NCBI RefSeq assembly: GCF_014217625.1
Contig: NZ_CP043641.1
Span: 2,294,001 to 2,358,000 of the forward strand
Direction: 5' to 3'
Length of the DNA stretch: 64,000 nucleotides
Source: Leifsonia shinshuensis
GTDB taxonomy: Bacteria > Actinomycetota > Actinomycetes > Actinomycetales > Microbacteriaceae
This document shows, piece after piece, positions 33,796 through 42,331 of the stretch. The notes below the pieces were generated by a model. That model made no database searches. It was not told where the DNA came from and worked only from the letters and a program-made list of their open reading frames with translations. The translations under genes were made by a program, and so were the position numbers. Numbering within the stretch: position 1 is the stretch's first letter; each line of letters opens with the position of its first letter.

Positions 33796-34635
33796 ATGGT
33801 GGCATTCTCCGAGTCTGCGAAGCAGGCTCTGAACGAGGGCAGGCCGTTCGATCAGGCCGTGGTGGAGTTCCGCGACGCCGTCTTCTCGTCGCCGTCGTGG
33901 ATCGACCACGGCCTGGCCGTGGTCGACGACGTCCCCGTGGACGGCGACACGGCCTCCACGCACGACACCGCTGTGACGATCTCGCAGCTCCTGGGCAGGC
34001 TCCTGCCGCAGGACGGCGACGGTGCGCTGGTGCGCGAAGTGCGCTACCGGGGCAAGCAGCTCGGTGAGGGCGCGACCGGCCGGTACTCCGACAGCAAGGA
34101 CGGCGGCAGCTTCCACACCGACGGGCCCCACCGCCCCGACACCGCGCCGGAGTGGTTCGCACTCCTCTGCGTGCGCCAGGCGAAGTCGGGAGGCGGACTC
34201 ATCCTGGTGCTCGCCTCGCAGATCATCGAGCGACTGGACGCCGGCACGGCTGCCGTGCTCCAGCAGCCGTTCCTCTTCGACCAGCGCGAAGAGGGCGCGG
34301 CGCCCGTCGCACGACCGGTGCTCCAGCAGGACGCCGATGGCGAGTGGCGCGTGAACTACCTGCGCGAGTACATCGAGCTCGGCCACCGCCACCCGGACGG
34401 AACTCCCCTCACGTCCGCTCAGCGGGACGCGCTCGACCGGTTCGACGCGGTGATCGCCGAACTCGTGGAGGCGCCGGACCGGATCGAGATCAAGCTCGAG
34501 CCGGGCCAGTACGCCCTGATCGACAACCGGCGCCTGCTGCACGGCCGGACGGCCTTCGGTGACGATCCGACCGACCTCGATCGACTGATGATCCGCACCT
34601 GGATCCGTCCGTCCCAGCTGGAGGCGGCCGCCTGA
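33796..34635 (+). CDS. TauD/TfdA-family Fe(II)/2-oxoglutarate dioxygenase
   Basis: Non-haem iron dioxygenase of 279 residues. The iron facial triad is visible as His107-x-Asp109 (SFHTDGPH) and His249 (LLHGRTAF), and a 2-oxoglutarate-binding Arg is available in RTWIR (residues 267-271). It couples 2-oxoglutarate decarboxylation to hydroxylation of a substrate. In the presence of a phosphonate pathway it is a good candidate tailoring enzyme, as dioxygenases hydroxylate 2-hydroxyethylphosphonate in the dehydrophos pathway; cleavage of a sulfonate or aminophosphonate is equally possible. GGAGG precedes the ATG. Confidence 0.9.
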   Translation: MVAFSESAKQALNEGRPFDQAVVEFRDAVFSSPSWIDHGLAVVDDVPVDGDTASTHDTAVTISQLLGRLLPQDGDGALVREVRYRGKQLGEGATGRYSDSKDGGSFHTDGPHRPDTAPEWFALLCVRQAKSGGGLILVLASQIIERLDAGTAAVLQQPFLFDQREEGAAPVARPVLQQDADGEWRVNYLREYIELGHRHPDGTPLTSAQRDALDRFDAVIAELVEAPDRIEIKLEPGQYALIDNRRLLHGRTAFGDDPTDLDRLMIRTWIRPSQLEAAA

Positions 34636-34643
34636 CCGGGTAC

Positions 34644-34701
34644 CGCGTGAACGGGTGAGGCCCCGGGGACATCGTTCCCCGGGGCCTCACCCGTTCACGC
34701 G
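34644..34701. terminator. Perfect 26-bp hairpin between convergent genes
   Basis: Arms 34644-34669 and 34676-34701 are exact complements with a six-base loop (CATCGT). The GC-rich stem begins CGCGTGAACGGG. It lies nine bases after the TauD stop and five bases after the glycerate-kinase stop on the other strand, so it should terminate both units. No T-run is present. Confidence 0.85.
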
Positions 34702-34706
34702 AGCCG

Positions 34707-35834
34707 TCACGGCCGCTGCAGCGACGGCAGCCACTCCGCCAGCCGCCGGCCGGCCTCCACCAGCCAGCGCACCGGTTCGGCCTGCGCCGCGTCGACGCTG
34801 CCGGAGAGGGCCGCCAGGCTCCAGGACGCCCGGATACCGCGCGAGGCGAGCTCGTCCGCGTCCAGCGCCACCCGCCCGGCGATCGCGACCGCGGGCACGC
34901 CCCGCGACATGGCATGACCGGCGGCGACCACCGGGGCCTTGCCTGCGAGGCTCTGACGGTCGAGGGAGCCCTCGCCGACCACGACGAGATCGGCGGCCCG
35001 GACGTCCGCCGCGAAGTCCATCAGCTCCAGCACGACGTCGGCCCCGCCCACCGGCTGTGCGCCCAGGACGGCGAGCGCCGCGAAGCCGATCCCGCCACTG
35101 GCGCCCGCGCCGGGCAGGAGCGCGGCATCGCGACCACCGTCGAAGAGGCCGGCCCAGTGCGCGAGGCCCGCCTCCAGGAGGGCGACCTCGCGCTCGCCCG
35201 CGCCCTTCTGCGGGGCGAACACCGCCGCAGAGCCGTTCTCGCCGAGCAGCGGATTGCCGACGTCGAGCGCGACCCGGAGCCGGACGTCCCGCAGGCGTGG
35301 ATCGAGCGCGCCGACGTCGACGCCGCGGACATCCGTCAGTGCTCCGCCGCCCGAGAAGAGGCTGCCGTCGGGCTGGGCCGTCAGTCCCAGGGCGCCGAGC
35401 AGGCCGGCGCCGCCGTCCGAGACGGCGGTCCCGCCCGTCGTGAGCACGAGGTCGCGGTACCCCGCGTCCAGAGCGGCGGAGATGAGCGCACCGACGCCCC
35501 TGCTGGTCGCGCGGACGCAGCCGCGCGGGCCCGGGTCCGGCACATGGTGCGCCCCTGCCCCCTGTGCCGCCTCGATGTAGGCGGTCCCGGCCAGACTCGC
35601 CCAACGTGCGCGGGCGTCGGCGCCGAGGGCTCCGGGGACGACCAGCTCGTGCGGCTGCGCGCCGGAGGCCACGAGCGCGTCGATCGTGCCTTCGCCGCCG
35701 TCGGCGATGGGGCGCTCGACGACGACATGCGACCCGCCCTCGGCGCGGATGCCCTCCGCGATGGCACGGGCGGCCTGCGCGGCCGTGAGCGAGCCCTTGA
35801 ACGAGTCGGGCGCGACGACGATCCGGGACGGCAT
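34707..35834 (-). CDS. Glycerate 2-kinase (GlxK family)
   Basis: Kinase of 375 residues of the type I glycerate kinase family: APDSFKGSLTAAQAARAI (residues 8-25), PIADGGEGT (about 42-50), a Gly-rich TTGGTAVSDGGAGLLGALG near 130 and GEGSLDRQSLAGKAP near the C-terminus. It phosphorylates D-glycerate to 2-phosphoglycerate, feeding glycolysis close to PEP, the substrate of PEP mutase. It is the last gene of the Dpp-type transporter operon, ten bases after the ATPase gene. A role in disposing of glycerate from the imported compound is inferred. Confidence 0.92.
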   Translation of the reverse strand: MPSRIVVAPDSFKGSLTAAQAARAIAEGIRAEGGSHVVVERPIADGGEGTIDALVASGAQPHELVVPGALGADARARWASLAGTAYIEAAQGAGAHHVPDPGPRGCVRATSRGVGALISAALDAGYRDLVLTTGGTAVSDGGAGLLGALGLTAQPDGSLFSGGGALTDVRGVDVGALDPRLRDVRLRVALDVGNPLLGENGSAAVFAPQKGAGEREVALLEAGLAHWAGLFDGGRDAALLPGAGASGGIGFAALAVLGAQPVGGADVVLELMDFAADVRAADLVVVGEGSLDRQSLAGKAPVVAAGHAMSRGVPAVAIAGRVALDADELASRGIRASWSLAALSGSVDAAQAEPVRWLVEAGRRLAEWLPSLQRP

Positions 35835-35844
35835 GCCCGTCCGC

Positions 35845-36867
35845 CTAGGCGGAGGCGACGAGTTCCGGCCGCTCCGTCTGCTCGTCGGAGTTCAGCCAGC
35901 ACCGCACTTCGTGTCCATTGTCGTCGACCCGGGAGACCCCGGGCATCTCGGCCGAGCAGCGCGCCATCGCGAACGGACAGCGCCGCGCGAACGGGCATCC
36001 GGTCTGCTCTCCCGCGGAGGCTGCGCCTCCGCCCTTCCCCGTTCCACCGGAGATCAGCGCGTTGTCGCCGCGCCTGGACGGGTCGGGGGCCGACTCGATC
36101 AGGAGCTGCGTGTACGGGTGGGCCGGATGCTGGGTCACGCTCTCGGCGGTGCCGCGCTCCACGACGTGACCGCGGTACATGACGACGATCTCGTCCGCGA
36201 AGTAGCGCGCCGACGCGATGTCGTGCGTGATGTACAAGGACGCGAGGTTCCGCTGCTCCTTCAGCGAGGCGAGCAGGTTGAGGATGCCGAGCCGGATCGA
36301 CACGTCGAGCATCGAGACCGGCTCGTCCAGCAGCAGCACCGACGGATCGGCGGCGAGGGTGCGCGCGATGGCGACCCGCTGCAGCTGGCCGCCGGAGAGC
36401 TCGTGCGGGAACTTCGACAGGAACTGCTGCGGCGGGAGGAGGCGGACCGTGGTCAGGAGGCTCTCCAGCTCGCTCTCCAGCGCCGCGCGGCCGCCTCTGA
36501 ATCCGTGCAGTCGCAGCACACGCGCCAGCTGGTAGTGGATCGTGTGGGCCGGGTTGAGCGACGCGAAGGGGTCCTGGAGCAGCAACTGCACGTCGCCGAC
36601 ATAGCGGCGACGAGCCCTGCTGCCGCGGATGCGCACGCGTCGGCCGCGCAGCAGCACGGAGCCCTTCGTGGGCAGCGTCAGCTGGGAGAGCAGTCGCGCG
36701 ACCGTCGATTTCCCCGAACCGGATTCGCCGACCAGCGCGACGGTCTTCCCCTCGCGCAGCGAGAGATCGAAGGTGTCGACCGCGACGACGGTCCGCCGGC
36801 CGCGGACCCGGTATCGCTTACCCAGCCCGACGGCTTGGAGGATCGGGGTGTCCGTGGATTCGCTCAT
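35845..36867 (-). CDS. Dpp/Opp-type ABC transporter ATP-binding protein (DppF position)
   Basis: ATPase of 340 residues with Walker A GESGSGKST (47-55), signature LSGGQ, Walker B VLLLDEPV and the switch His in ITHDIA. The C-terminal oligopeptide/dipeptide extension contains CPFARRCPFAMARC with closely spaced Cys. The open frame extends upstream, but the ATG at 36867 overlaps the preceding stop by four bases (ATGA). With the fused permease-ATPase and DppB-type permease it completes a full importer. Binding proteins would be supplied in trans from 19.7, 45.5 or 47.3 kb. Confidence 0.93.
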   Translation of the reverse strand: MSESTDTPILQAVGLGKRYRVRGRRTVVAVDTFDLSLREGKTVALVGESGSGKSTVARLLSQLTLPTKGSVLLRGRRVRIRGSRARRRYVGDVQLLLQDPFASLNPAHTIHYQLARVLRLHGFRGGRAALESELESLLTTVRLLPPQQFLSKFPHELSGGQLQRVAIARTLAADPSVLLLDEPVSMLDVSIRLGILNLLASLKEQRNLASLYITHDIASARYFADEIVVMYRGHVVERGTAESVTQHPAHPYTQLLIESAPDPSRRGDNALISGGTGKGGGAASAGEQTGCPFARRCPFAMARCSAEMPGVSRVDDNGHEVRCWLNSDEQTERPELVASA

Positions 36868-38942
36868 TGGTTGACCACCTTCTCGGCTGCGGCGTACTCC
36901 TCGTGCACGACGGTGCACGCCACGAGGCGTTCGCCGTCCGTCGACGGTTCCGACCAGCTCGTCGCGCCGGCCCCGTCCGGATCCGGCCGGATCGCGAGCA
37001 GCGGCGGGTCGATCGTCTTGCACGCCTCCACGGCGATCGGACAGCGCGGATGGAAGGCGCAGCCGGTCGGCATGCTCCGCAGGCTCGGCGCAGCGCCGCT
37101 GAGGGTCCCCAGCGTCTTCCTCGGGCCGCGCAGCGTCGGGAACGACTGGAGCAGCTTCTTCGTGTACGGGTGGAGGGGGTTGTCCATGATCTCCTCCGAG
37201 GTCGTGAGCTCGACGATCTCACCGCCGTACATCACGGCGATGCGGTCCGCGACCTCGAGCAGGAGTGACAGATCGTGCGTGATGAAGATGAACGAGCTGT
37301 CCAGCCTCTGCTGAAGGTCGACGATGCAGCGGAGGATGTCGCGCTGCACGACGACGTCCAGCGAAGTCGTCGGCTCGTCGAGGATGACGACAGCCGGGTC
37401 GAGCGCGAGCGCCATCGCGATCATCACGCGCTGCCGCTGGCCGCCCGAGAGCTCGAACGGGTGGGAGTCCAGCCGCGAGGGGTCGATCCCCACGAGCTCC
37501 ATCAACTCGCGGGCGCGCTCGGCGCGCGCGGACTTCGGCAGCTGGGGCCGGTGGCTCTTGATCGTGTCCTCGAGCTGCGTCCGAACGGTCAGCACCGGGT
37601 TCAGCGAATTCATCGCCGCCTGGAACACGACGGACGTCTCCTCCCACCGGAACCGCCGGAGCTCCTCGTCGGAGGCGCCGAGAACATCGAGCTCCTCGCT
37701 CTTCGCGCCGGTCCGGCCGTAGTACGTCACCGACCCCTTGGCGACGCGCCCGGGAGACCGCAGCAGCCGGGTGATGGCGAAACCGAGCGTCGACTTGCCC
37801 GAGCCCGACTCGCCTGCGAGGCCGAGGATCTCGCCGCGGCGCAGCGACAGGTCGATGCCGCGCAGCGCGTGCAGGGGATCGTCGTGGCTGCCGTAATCGA
37901 CCCAGAGGTCGGATATCTCGAGGATCGTCTTCGACGGGTCGACAACCGACGAGCGCGCCTGCTGCAGCTGCGCGGGGGCGACCGTGGGGATGGTCGTCGC
38001 AGCGGCCGCCGCCTGCGCCGCCTGCGCCGCCTTCGCCCGCGCCCGGCCCTGCCGCACCTGACCGACGCCGCGCAGCCGCGGGTTGACGACCTCGTCGATG
38101 CCGAGGTTGATCATCGCCAGCCCCATGCCGACCAGAGCAAGGCAGATCCCGGGCGGGACGTACCACCACCACGCTCCGGTCAGGAACGCGTTACCGTTCT
38201 CCGACCAGTGCAGGATCGCACCCCAGCTCCAGCTCGTGACGTCGCCCAGGCCGAGAAAAGCGAGCCCGGTCTGGACGATGATGCCGGCCAGGACGCTGAA
38301 GAGGAAGTTGGTCGTCACGATCGCCGACACGTTCGGCAGCACCTCGACCCAGACGATCCTCCAGGTGGGCTCCCCGGCGTTCCGCGCAGCCTCCACGTAA
38401 TCGCGGTTCCGGATGGACAGCGTCTGCGCTCGAAGCTTCCGCGCACCGTGCGACCACGCGGTGATCGCGATGACGAACGCGGTGAGCACCCAGCTGCTGG
38501 TCCCGATGTAGGCGATGATCAGGATCTGGAGCGGCAGCACCGGGATCACGATGAAGACGTTCGTGAAGAGGGACAGGAACTCGTCGGTGAACCCGCCGGC
38601 GAATCCGGCGGTGACACCGATGACGATCGCGATCAGCTCGCTGATGATCGCCGCGAGGAAGCCGACCTCCAGGCTCAGCCGCGTGCCGGTGAGCACCTGG
38701 GAGAAGACGTCTTCGCCGAGCGCGGTCGTGCCGAGCAGATGCTGCATCGACGGCCCCTGGAGCACATCGGAGCTCGTCGCCGACGGGTTGTACGGCGAGA
38801 TCCACGGGCCGATCACGGCCAGGATGAGGAAGACCATCAGGATGCTCACGCCGATGATCACCTTGCTCGATCGCATCCACTGGCGCTTCGACACGCGTCG
38901 GCGCGCGGCTTTGACTGCGGGCATCGCAGCTGTGACGGTCAT
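36864..38942 (-). CDS. Fused ABC permease-ATPase (DppC-DppD type)
   Basis: Single 692-residue protein joining a DppC-type permease (residues about 20-290, with the conserved loop RNRDYVEAARNAGEP at 178-192) to a DppD-type ATPase (about 335-692: Walker A GESGSGKST from 377, LSGGQ, DEPTTSLD, ITHDLSL). An Ala-rich linker (residues about 300-335) connects them. In most systems these are two proteins. The ATG at 38942 follows GGAG; the frame stays open upstream over the DppB gene. The C-terminus has the oligopeptide-transporter Cys cluster. The gene starts eight bases after the DppB-type stop. Confidence 0.9.
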   Translation of the reverse strand: MTVTAAMPAVKAARRRVSKRQWMRSSKVIIGVSILMVFLILAVIGPWISPYNPSATSSDVLQGPSMQHLLGTTALGEDVFSQVLTGTRLSLEVGFLAAIISELIAIVIGVTAGFAGGFTDEFLSLFTNVFIVIPVLPLQILIIAYIGTSSWVLTAFVIAITAWSHGARKLRAQTLSIRNRDYVEAARNAGEPTWRIVWVEVLPNVSAIVTTNFLFSVLAGIIVQTGLAFLGLGDVTSWSWGAILHWSENGNAFLTGAWWWYVPPGICLALVGMGLAMINLGIDEVVNPRLRGVGQVRQGRARAKAAQAAQAAAAATTIPTVAPAQLQQARSSVVDPSKTILEISDLWVDYGSHDDPLHALRGIDLSLRRGEILGLAGESGSGKSTLGFAITRLLRSPGRVAKGSVTYYGRTGAKSEELDVLGASDEELRRFRWEETSVVFQAAMNSLNPVLTVRTQLEDTIKSHRPQLPKSARAERARELMELVGIDPSRLDSHPFELSGGQRQRVMIAMALALDPAVVILDEPTTSLDVVVQRDILRCIVDLQQRLDSSFIFITHDLSLLLEVADRIAVMYGGEIVELTTSEEIMDNPLHPYTKKLLQSFPTLRGPRKTLGTLSGAAPSLRSMPTGCAFHPRCPIAVEACKTIDPPLLAIRPDPDGAGATSWSEPSTDGERLVACTVVHEEYAAAEKVVNQ

Positions 38943-38950
38943 GGCGACTC

Positions 38951-39928
38951 CTACGCGTTCCGGGTTCGGGGGTCGAGTGCGAAGAATGCGATGTCGGCCA
39001 GGAAGTTGGCCGCGAGCACCGCGAGGGTGGTGACGAGCAGGATGGCCTGCAGGAGGGGGTAGTCCTGGTTGCTCACCGCTTGGTAGAGGACGTATCCGAT
39101 TCCCGGATACGAGAAGACCTTCTCCACGAGGAGCGAGCCGCTGACGACCAGCCCGAGCTCCATCGCGAAGCCGGCGACGGCGGGGAGGATCGCGTTGCGG
39201 GCCGCGTAGTTCGTCATCACACGACGGGAGGACAGGCCCTTGGCCTGGGCGACGACGACGTAGTCCTCGGAGAGCGTGGTGACCATCATGTTGCGCTGGA
39301 GGAGCATGTGCCCGGCGAGCGAGCCGATCACGATCGTCAGCGCCGGAAGCACAGCGTGCTGCAGGACGGACAGGATGAACTCCGGGTTCCAGCCCGGGGT
39401 CGTGCTCGGGTCGTACCCGCCGCTGACCGGGAACCAGCCGAGGCCGAGGGCGACGACGGAGACGAGGACGAGGCCGATCCAGAAGTGCGGTACGCCGCGG
39501 AGCAGGGCGCCGATGGGAAGGAGCGAGTCCATCCAGCCGCCGCGCTTCCAGCCGGCCATCACACCCAGCAGCGTCCCGATCCCTCCGGCGATGAGGGTGG
39601 AGATCCCCATGAGGGCGATCGTCCAGGGGAGCGCACCGGCGATCACCTGGAAGACGGGGGTCGGGAAGTAGGTGAACGAGAGACCGAGATCGCCGTGGAG
39701 CAGATTCGACCAGTAGTCGATGTATTGGCTCCAGAGGCTCTGATTCTTGTCCAGGCCGAACGCGGTGGCCAGTGCTGCAGTGGCGTCGGGCGACAGCTGT
39801 CCGCTGAACCGCTCCATCACCGCTTGTACCGGATCGCCGGGCATCAGCCGGGGCAGCAGGAAATTGATCGTCACGGCCGCCCACGCCGTGAAGACGTAGA
39901 ACGCCAAGCGCCGAGCGAAAAAGCGCAT
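38951..39928 (-). CDS. Dpp/Opp-type ABC transporter permease (DppB position)
   Basis: Membrane permease of 325 residues with about six segments. It shows the family N-terminus (FLLPRLMPGDPVQAVMERFS) and the cytoplasmic loop VVVAQAKGLSSRRVM that contacts the ATPase. GGGGG lies a few bases before the ATG at 39928; an upstream ATG at 39961 lacks a site. It heads the operon dppB-dppCD-dppF-glycerate kinase and has a copy of the 17-bp element about 90 bases upstream. Confidence 0.92.
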   Translation of the reverse strand: MRFFARRLAFYVFTAWAAVTINFLLPRLMPGDPVQAVMERFSGQLSPDATAALATAFGLDKNQSLWSQYIDYWSNLLHGDLGLSFTYFPTPVFQVIAGALPWTIALMGISTLIAGGIGTLLGVMAGWKRGGWMDSLLPIGALLRGVPHFWIGLVLVSVVALGLGWFPVSGGYDPSTTPGWNPEFILSVLQHAVLPALTIVIGSLAGHMLLQRNMMVTTLSEDYVVVAQAKGLSSRRVMTNYAARNAILPAVAGFAMELGLVVSGSLLVEKVFSYPGIGYVLYQAVSNQDYPLLQAILLVTTLAVLAANFLADIAFFALDPRTRNA

Positions 39929-40016
39929 TGCGCCCCCTTCTGCATTTTCCGTCGAGGGCACCGCTGGCCTTCGACGTTGATGGCCACGAGACTATGTGAT
40001 TGACACACTTGGGATG

Positions 40017-40033
40017 TATCAGCTGTTTTATTT
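40017..40033 (-). promoter_or_regulatory. 17-bp regulon element upstream of the Dpp-type operon
   Basis: Plus strand TATCAGCTGTTTTATTT; in the direction of transcription AAATAAAACAGCTGATA, one mismatch from the consensus. It is about 90 bases upstream of the DppB-type start and downstream of the phosphonoacetaldehyde-reductase stop. Confidence 0.7.
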
Positions 40034-40053
40034 AGAAACGAACGTACGCTTGC

Positions 40054-41235
40054 TCACGCATAGCTGTCAAGCAAATGCGCCGATGCAACGGCATTTCCCC
40101 GAGGATAGGTCAGGAATCCGTCCCACATGACGAAACGACGTGCGCTGTCCCGGTCGATGCGGACCGGATGACCCGACAGTCTGGTCTGGGTGGACAGCCC
40201 GGCGTCGATGTACGCCTCGAGCCGGCCGCCGGACAATCGCGGCGACTCCACCAGCCCGTCGACCTCCGCACGGGCGAGCACCCGTCGGATGGCCTCCGCG
40301 GCCGCCCTGACCTTCGGGCTGCAGATCCCGGGACGCCGATCGGCGAGATGCTTCTCCACCCACGACATGCTCATCGCGCACGCGAAGCCGTGCGGGATCC
40401 CGTACTCGGCCGTCAGATGGTACGAGAACGCGTGCGCCGCCGTCGTCCGGCTGACCGCGATGGCGGTGCCCGCCAGTGTGGTCGCCGAGAGCAGCTCCTG
40501 CGCCTGGTGCACGTCACGGACCGCGAGCGGCGCCGACAGATGGGCCACGAGGGCTTCCCGGGCGACGACGGCGGCGCGCTTGCTCTCCGGCGTCCTCGCC
40601 CTGCTCCACCCCGCTTCGACGGCGTGGCAGAGCGCGTCGAGGAGCGCGGGAACGCTGTGCTCCGGGGGCGCGCTGAGCACGAGGGAGCCGTCGAGGACCG
40701 CCCGTTCCGGCCTCACCGCCGGGGCGTCGAGCGAGACTTTGCGCCGGTTCCGGTAGAGCGTGGCGAACGGGGTGACCTCCGCTCCCGTGCCGGCCAGGGT
40801 GGGGACCGCGATCACTTCGGGTGGATCCGCACGCATGGACGACGTGTCGCCGCGCAGGCCCGCGTCGATGGACAGCCGATCGGGGCACAGAAGGCGCGCG
40901 GCCTTGGCGAGGTCGATCGTCGAACCGCCGCCGATGGCCACGATCGTCCGCGGCCGGAACTGCTCGATGAGCGCCGACAGCGCGATGACATCGTCGGTCG
41001 TCGGGTTCGGGTGCGTTCGCCCGTAGTGCGACGCCCCGGCAGCGAGCAGGTCGGCGGCGAGCGGGATGTTCCTGACCGCGCGTTCGCTCGCCACCAGCAG
41101 CACCGGCCCTGCCGCGGTCAGTGCGCGCGGGTCGAGCAGGCCGGCGGCGCCGAAGCCGGCCTCGAGGGCGGGCGCCGCGCCGCGCGCCGCCGCCTCCGCA
41201 AGCAGCCGGTGGACTTCAGGCGAGGACATCGACAT
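40054..41235 (-). CDS. phpC: Iron-dependent alcohol dehydrogenase, probable phosphonoacetaldehyde reductase
   Basis: Group III (Fe-type) alcohol dehydrogenase of 393 residues with IVAIGGGSTIDLAKAA (cofactor loop), PTLAGTGAEVTPFATLY and metal-ligand His residues in LCHAVEAGWS, HAFSYHLTAEY and PHGFACAM. Enzymes of this type (PhpC, FomC, DhpG) reduce phosphonoacetaldehyde to 2-hydroxyethylphosphonate. The assignment rests on the gene being third after PEP mutase and phosphonopyruvate decarboxylase. The ATG at 41235 (or 41229) overlaps the decarboxylase gene by 14-20 bases, indicating translational coupling. An unrelated maleylacetate-reductase-like activity cannot be excluded. Confidence 0.82.
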   Translation of the reverse strand: MSMSSPEVHRLLAEAAARGAAPALEAGFGAAGLLDPRALTAAGPVLLVASERAVRNIPLAADLLAAGASHYGRTHPNPTTDDVIALSALIEQFRPRTIVAIGGGSTIDLAKAARLLCPDRLSIDAGLRGDTSSMRADPPEVIAVPTLAGTGAEVTPFATLYRNRRKVSLDAPAVRPERAVLDGSLVLSAPPEHSVPALLDALCHAVEAGWSRARTPESKRAAVVAREALVAHLSAPLAVRDVHQAQELLSATTLAGTAIAVSRTTAAHAFSYHLTAEYGIPHGFACAMSMSWVEKHLADRRPGICSPKVRAAAEAIRRVLARAEVDGLVESPRLSGGRLEAYIDAGLSTQTRLSGHPVRIDRDSARRFVMWDGFLTYPRGNAVASAHLLDSYA

Positions 41236-42331
41236 CCACCGCCTGCCGCCGGACTCGCGCGGCCACGTCGGCCAGACCGAGGCTCGCACCCGCCCGATGG
41301 GGGATCTCGCCGCGCACCGGACCCGCTCTGACGACGATCAACCGGGGCCCTGGCCCGTCGAACGGCCGCACGAGACAGTAGTCGAGATCGGTGATGGATT
41401 CGACCACCCAGGCCGACGCGTACCCGCAGGCACGGGCGATGGCGACGAAGTCGGTCGACGGCGCGGAACTGGCCTGACCTCCGGTGGACTCATAGCCTCC
41501 GTTGTCGATGACGACATGGAGGAGGTTCCGCGGTCGTGCGGCGCCGATCGTCGAGAAGGCGCCCAGTTGCATGAGCGCGGCGCCGTCGCCGTCGATGACG
41601 ACGACCGGACGCTCCGGCTGGGCCGTCGCGTATCCCAGAGCCAGCGACGACACGTGGCCCATCGACCCCTGCATGTAGAAGTTCGCCGGCCTGTCGCCCG
41701 CCGCATGGAGGAACCGCGACGCGTAGCCGGTCGTGGCGAACACGGTCCAGTCGGCGTCGCACGCGCGAGAGATCGCCTGCGCGACCTCCGCGGTATCGGG
41801 CAGGCTGGGCGCATTCGAGTGCCCTCGTTCCGTCCGCGGATGCGCGCCGATCGAGCGGAACGGCACCAGGACGAACGCGGGCCGGCCGGAGTCGACGATG
41901 TCAGCGGCACGATCGAGGACGGACTCCGGGTCCGCATCGGTGAGCGGCGCAGCCCAGACACCGAGCTCGGCCAGGAGCGATTCGAGGGTCGAGCCCATGA
42001 TCGCGTGCTGCGGCTCGTCCGCCGCCGGGTCCGGCCAGCCGCGCATGCTCATGAAGGCCAGGACGGGAATCCCGTACGGCTGGCTGAGCGAAGTCAGGGG
42101 GTTCAGCAGATTGCCGAATCCGCTGTTCTGGAGGAACACCGCCTGCCGGCGACCGCCGAGCCAGGCTCCCGCCGCATCGGACAGGGCAAGACCCTCGTTC
42201 GCCGCCGGACGATAACGCCCCTCGGCGGTCAGATGCCCGATGGGCCCGCCGAACGTGCTGCACGGCACTCCCCCGGCATGTGCCCAGCCCCGGTCGGCCA
42301 GCGCGTCGACGAACCGGCAGCACTCGATCAT
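41216..42331 (-). CDS. ppd: Phosphonopyruvate decarboxylase
   Basis: Thiamine-diphosphate enzyme of 371 residues that converts phosphonopyruvate to phosphonoacetaldehyde and CO2, the step that makes the unfavourable PEP mutase reaction productive. Features in order: GVPCSTFGGPIGH (21-33), the Glu of ANEG (Glu46), LQNSGFGNLLNPLTSL (67-82), FYMQGSMGHVSSLALGYA (218-235) and the TPP/Mg motif GDGAALM (248-254) to DNGGYESTGGQ (276-286). Its ATG overlaps the PEP mutase stop by four bases (ATGA). Sulfopyruvate decarboxylase is the close alternative; the neighbouring PEP mutase decides for the phosphonate. Confidence 0.93.
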   Translation of the reverse strand: MIECCRFVDALADRGWAHAGGVPCSTFGGPIGHLTAEGRYRPAANEGLALSDAAGAWLGGRRQAVFLQNSGFGNLLNPLTSLSQPYGIPVLAFMSMRGWPDPAADEPQHAIMGSTLESLLAELGVWAAPLTDADPESVLDRAADIVDSGRPAFVLVPFRSIGAHPRTERGHSNAPSLPDTAEVAQAISRACDADWTVFATTGYASRFLHAAGDRPANFYMQGSMGHVSSLALGYATAQPERPVVVIDGDGAALMQLGAFSTIGAARPRNLLHVVIDNGGYESTGGQASSAPSTDFVAIARACGYASAWVVESITDLDYCLVRPFDGPGPRLIVVRAGPVRGEIPHRAGASLGLADVAARVRRQAVDVDVLA

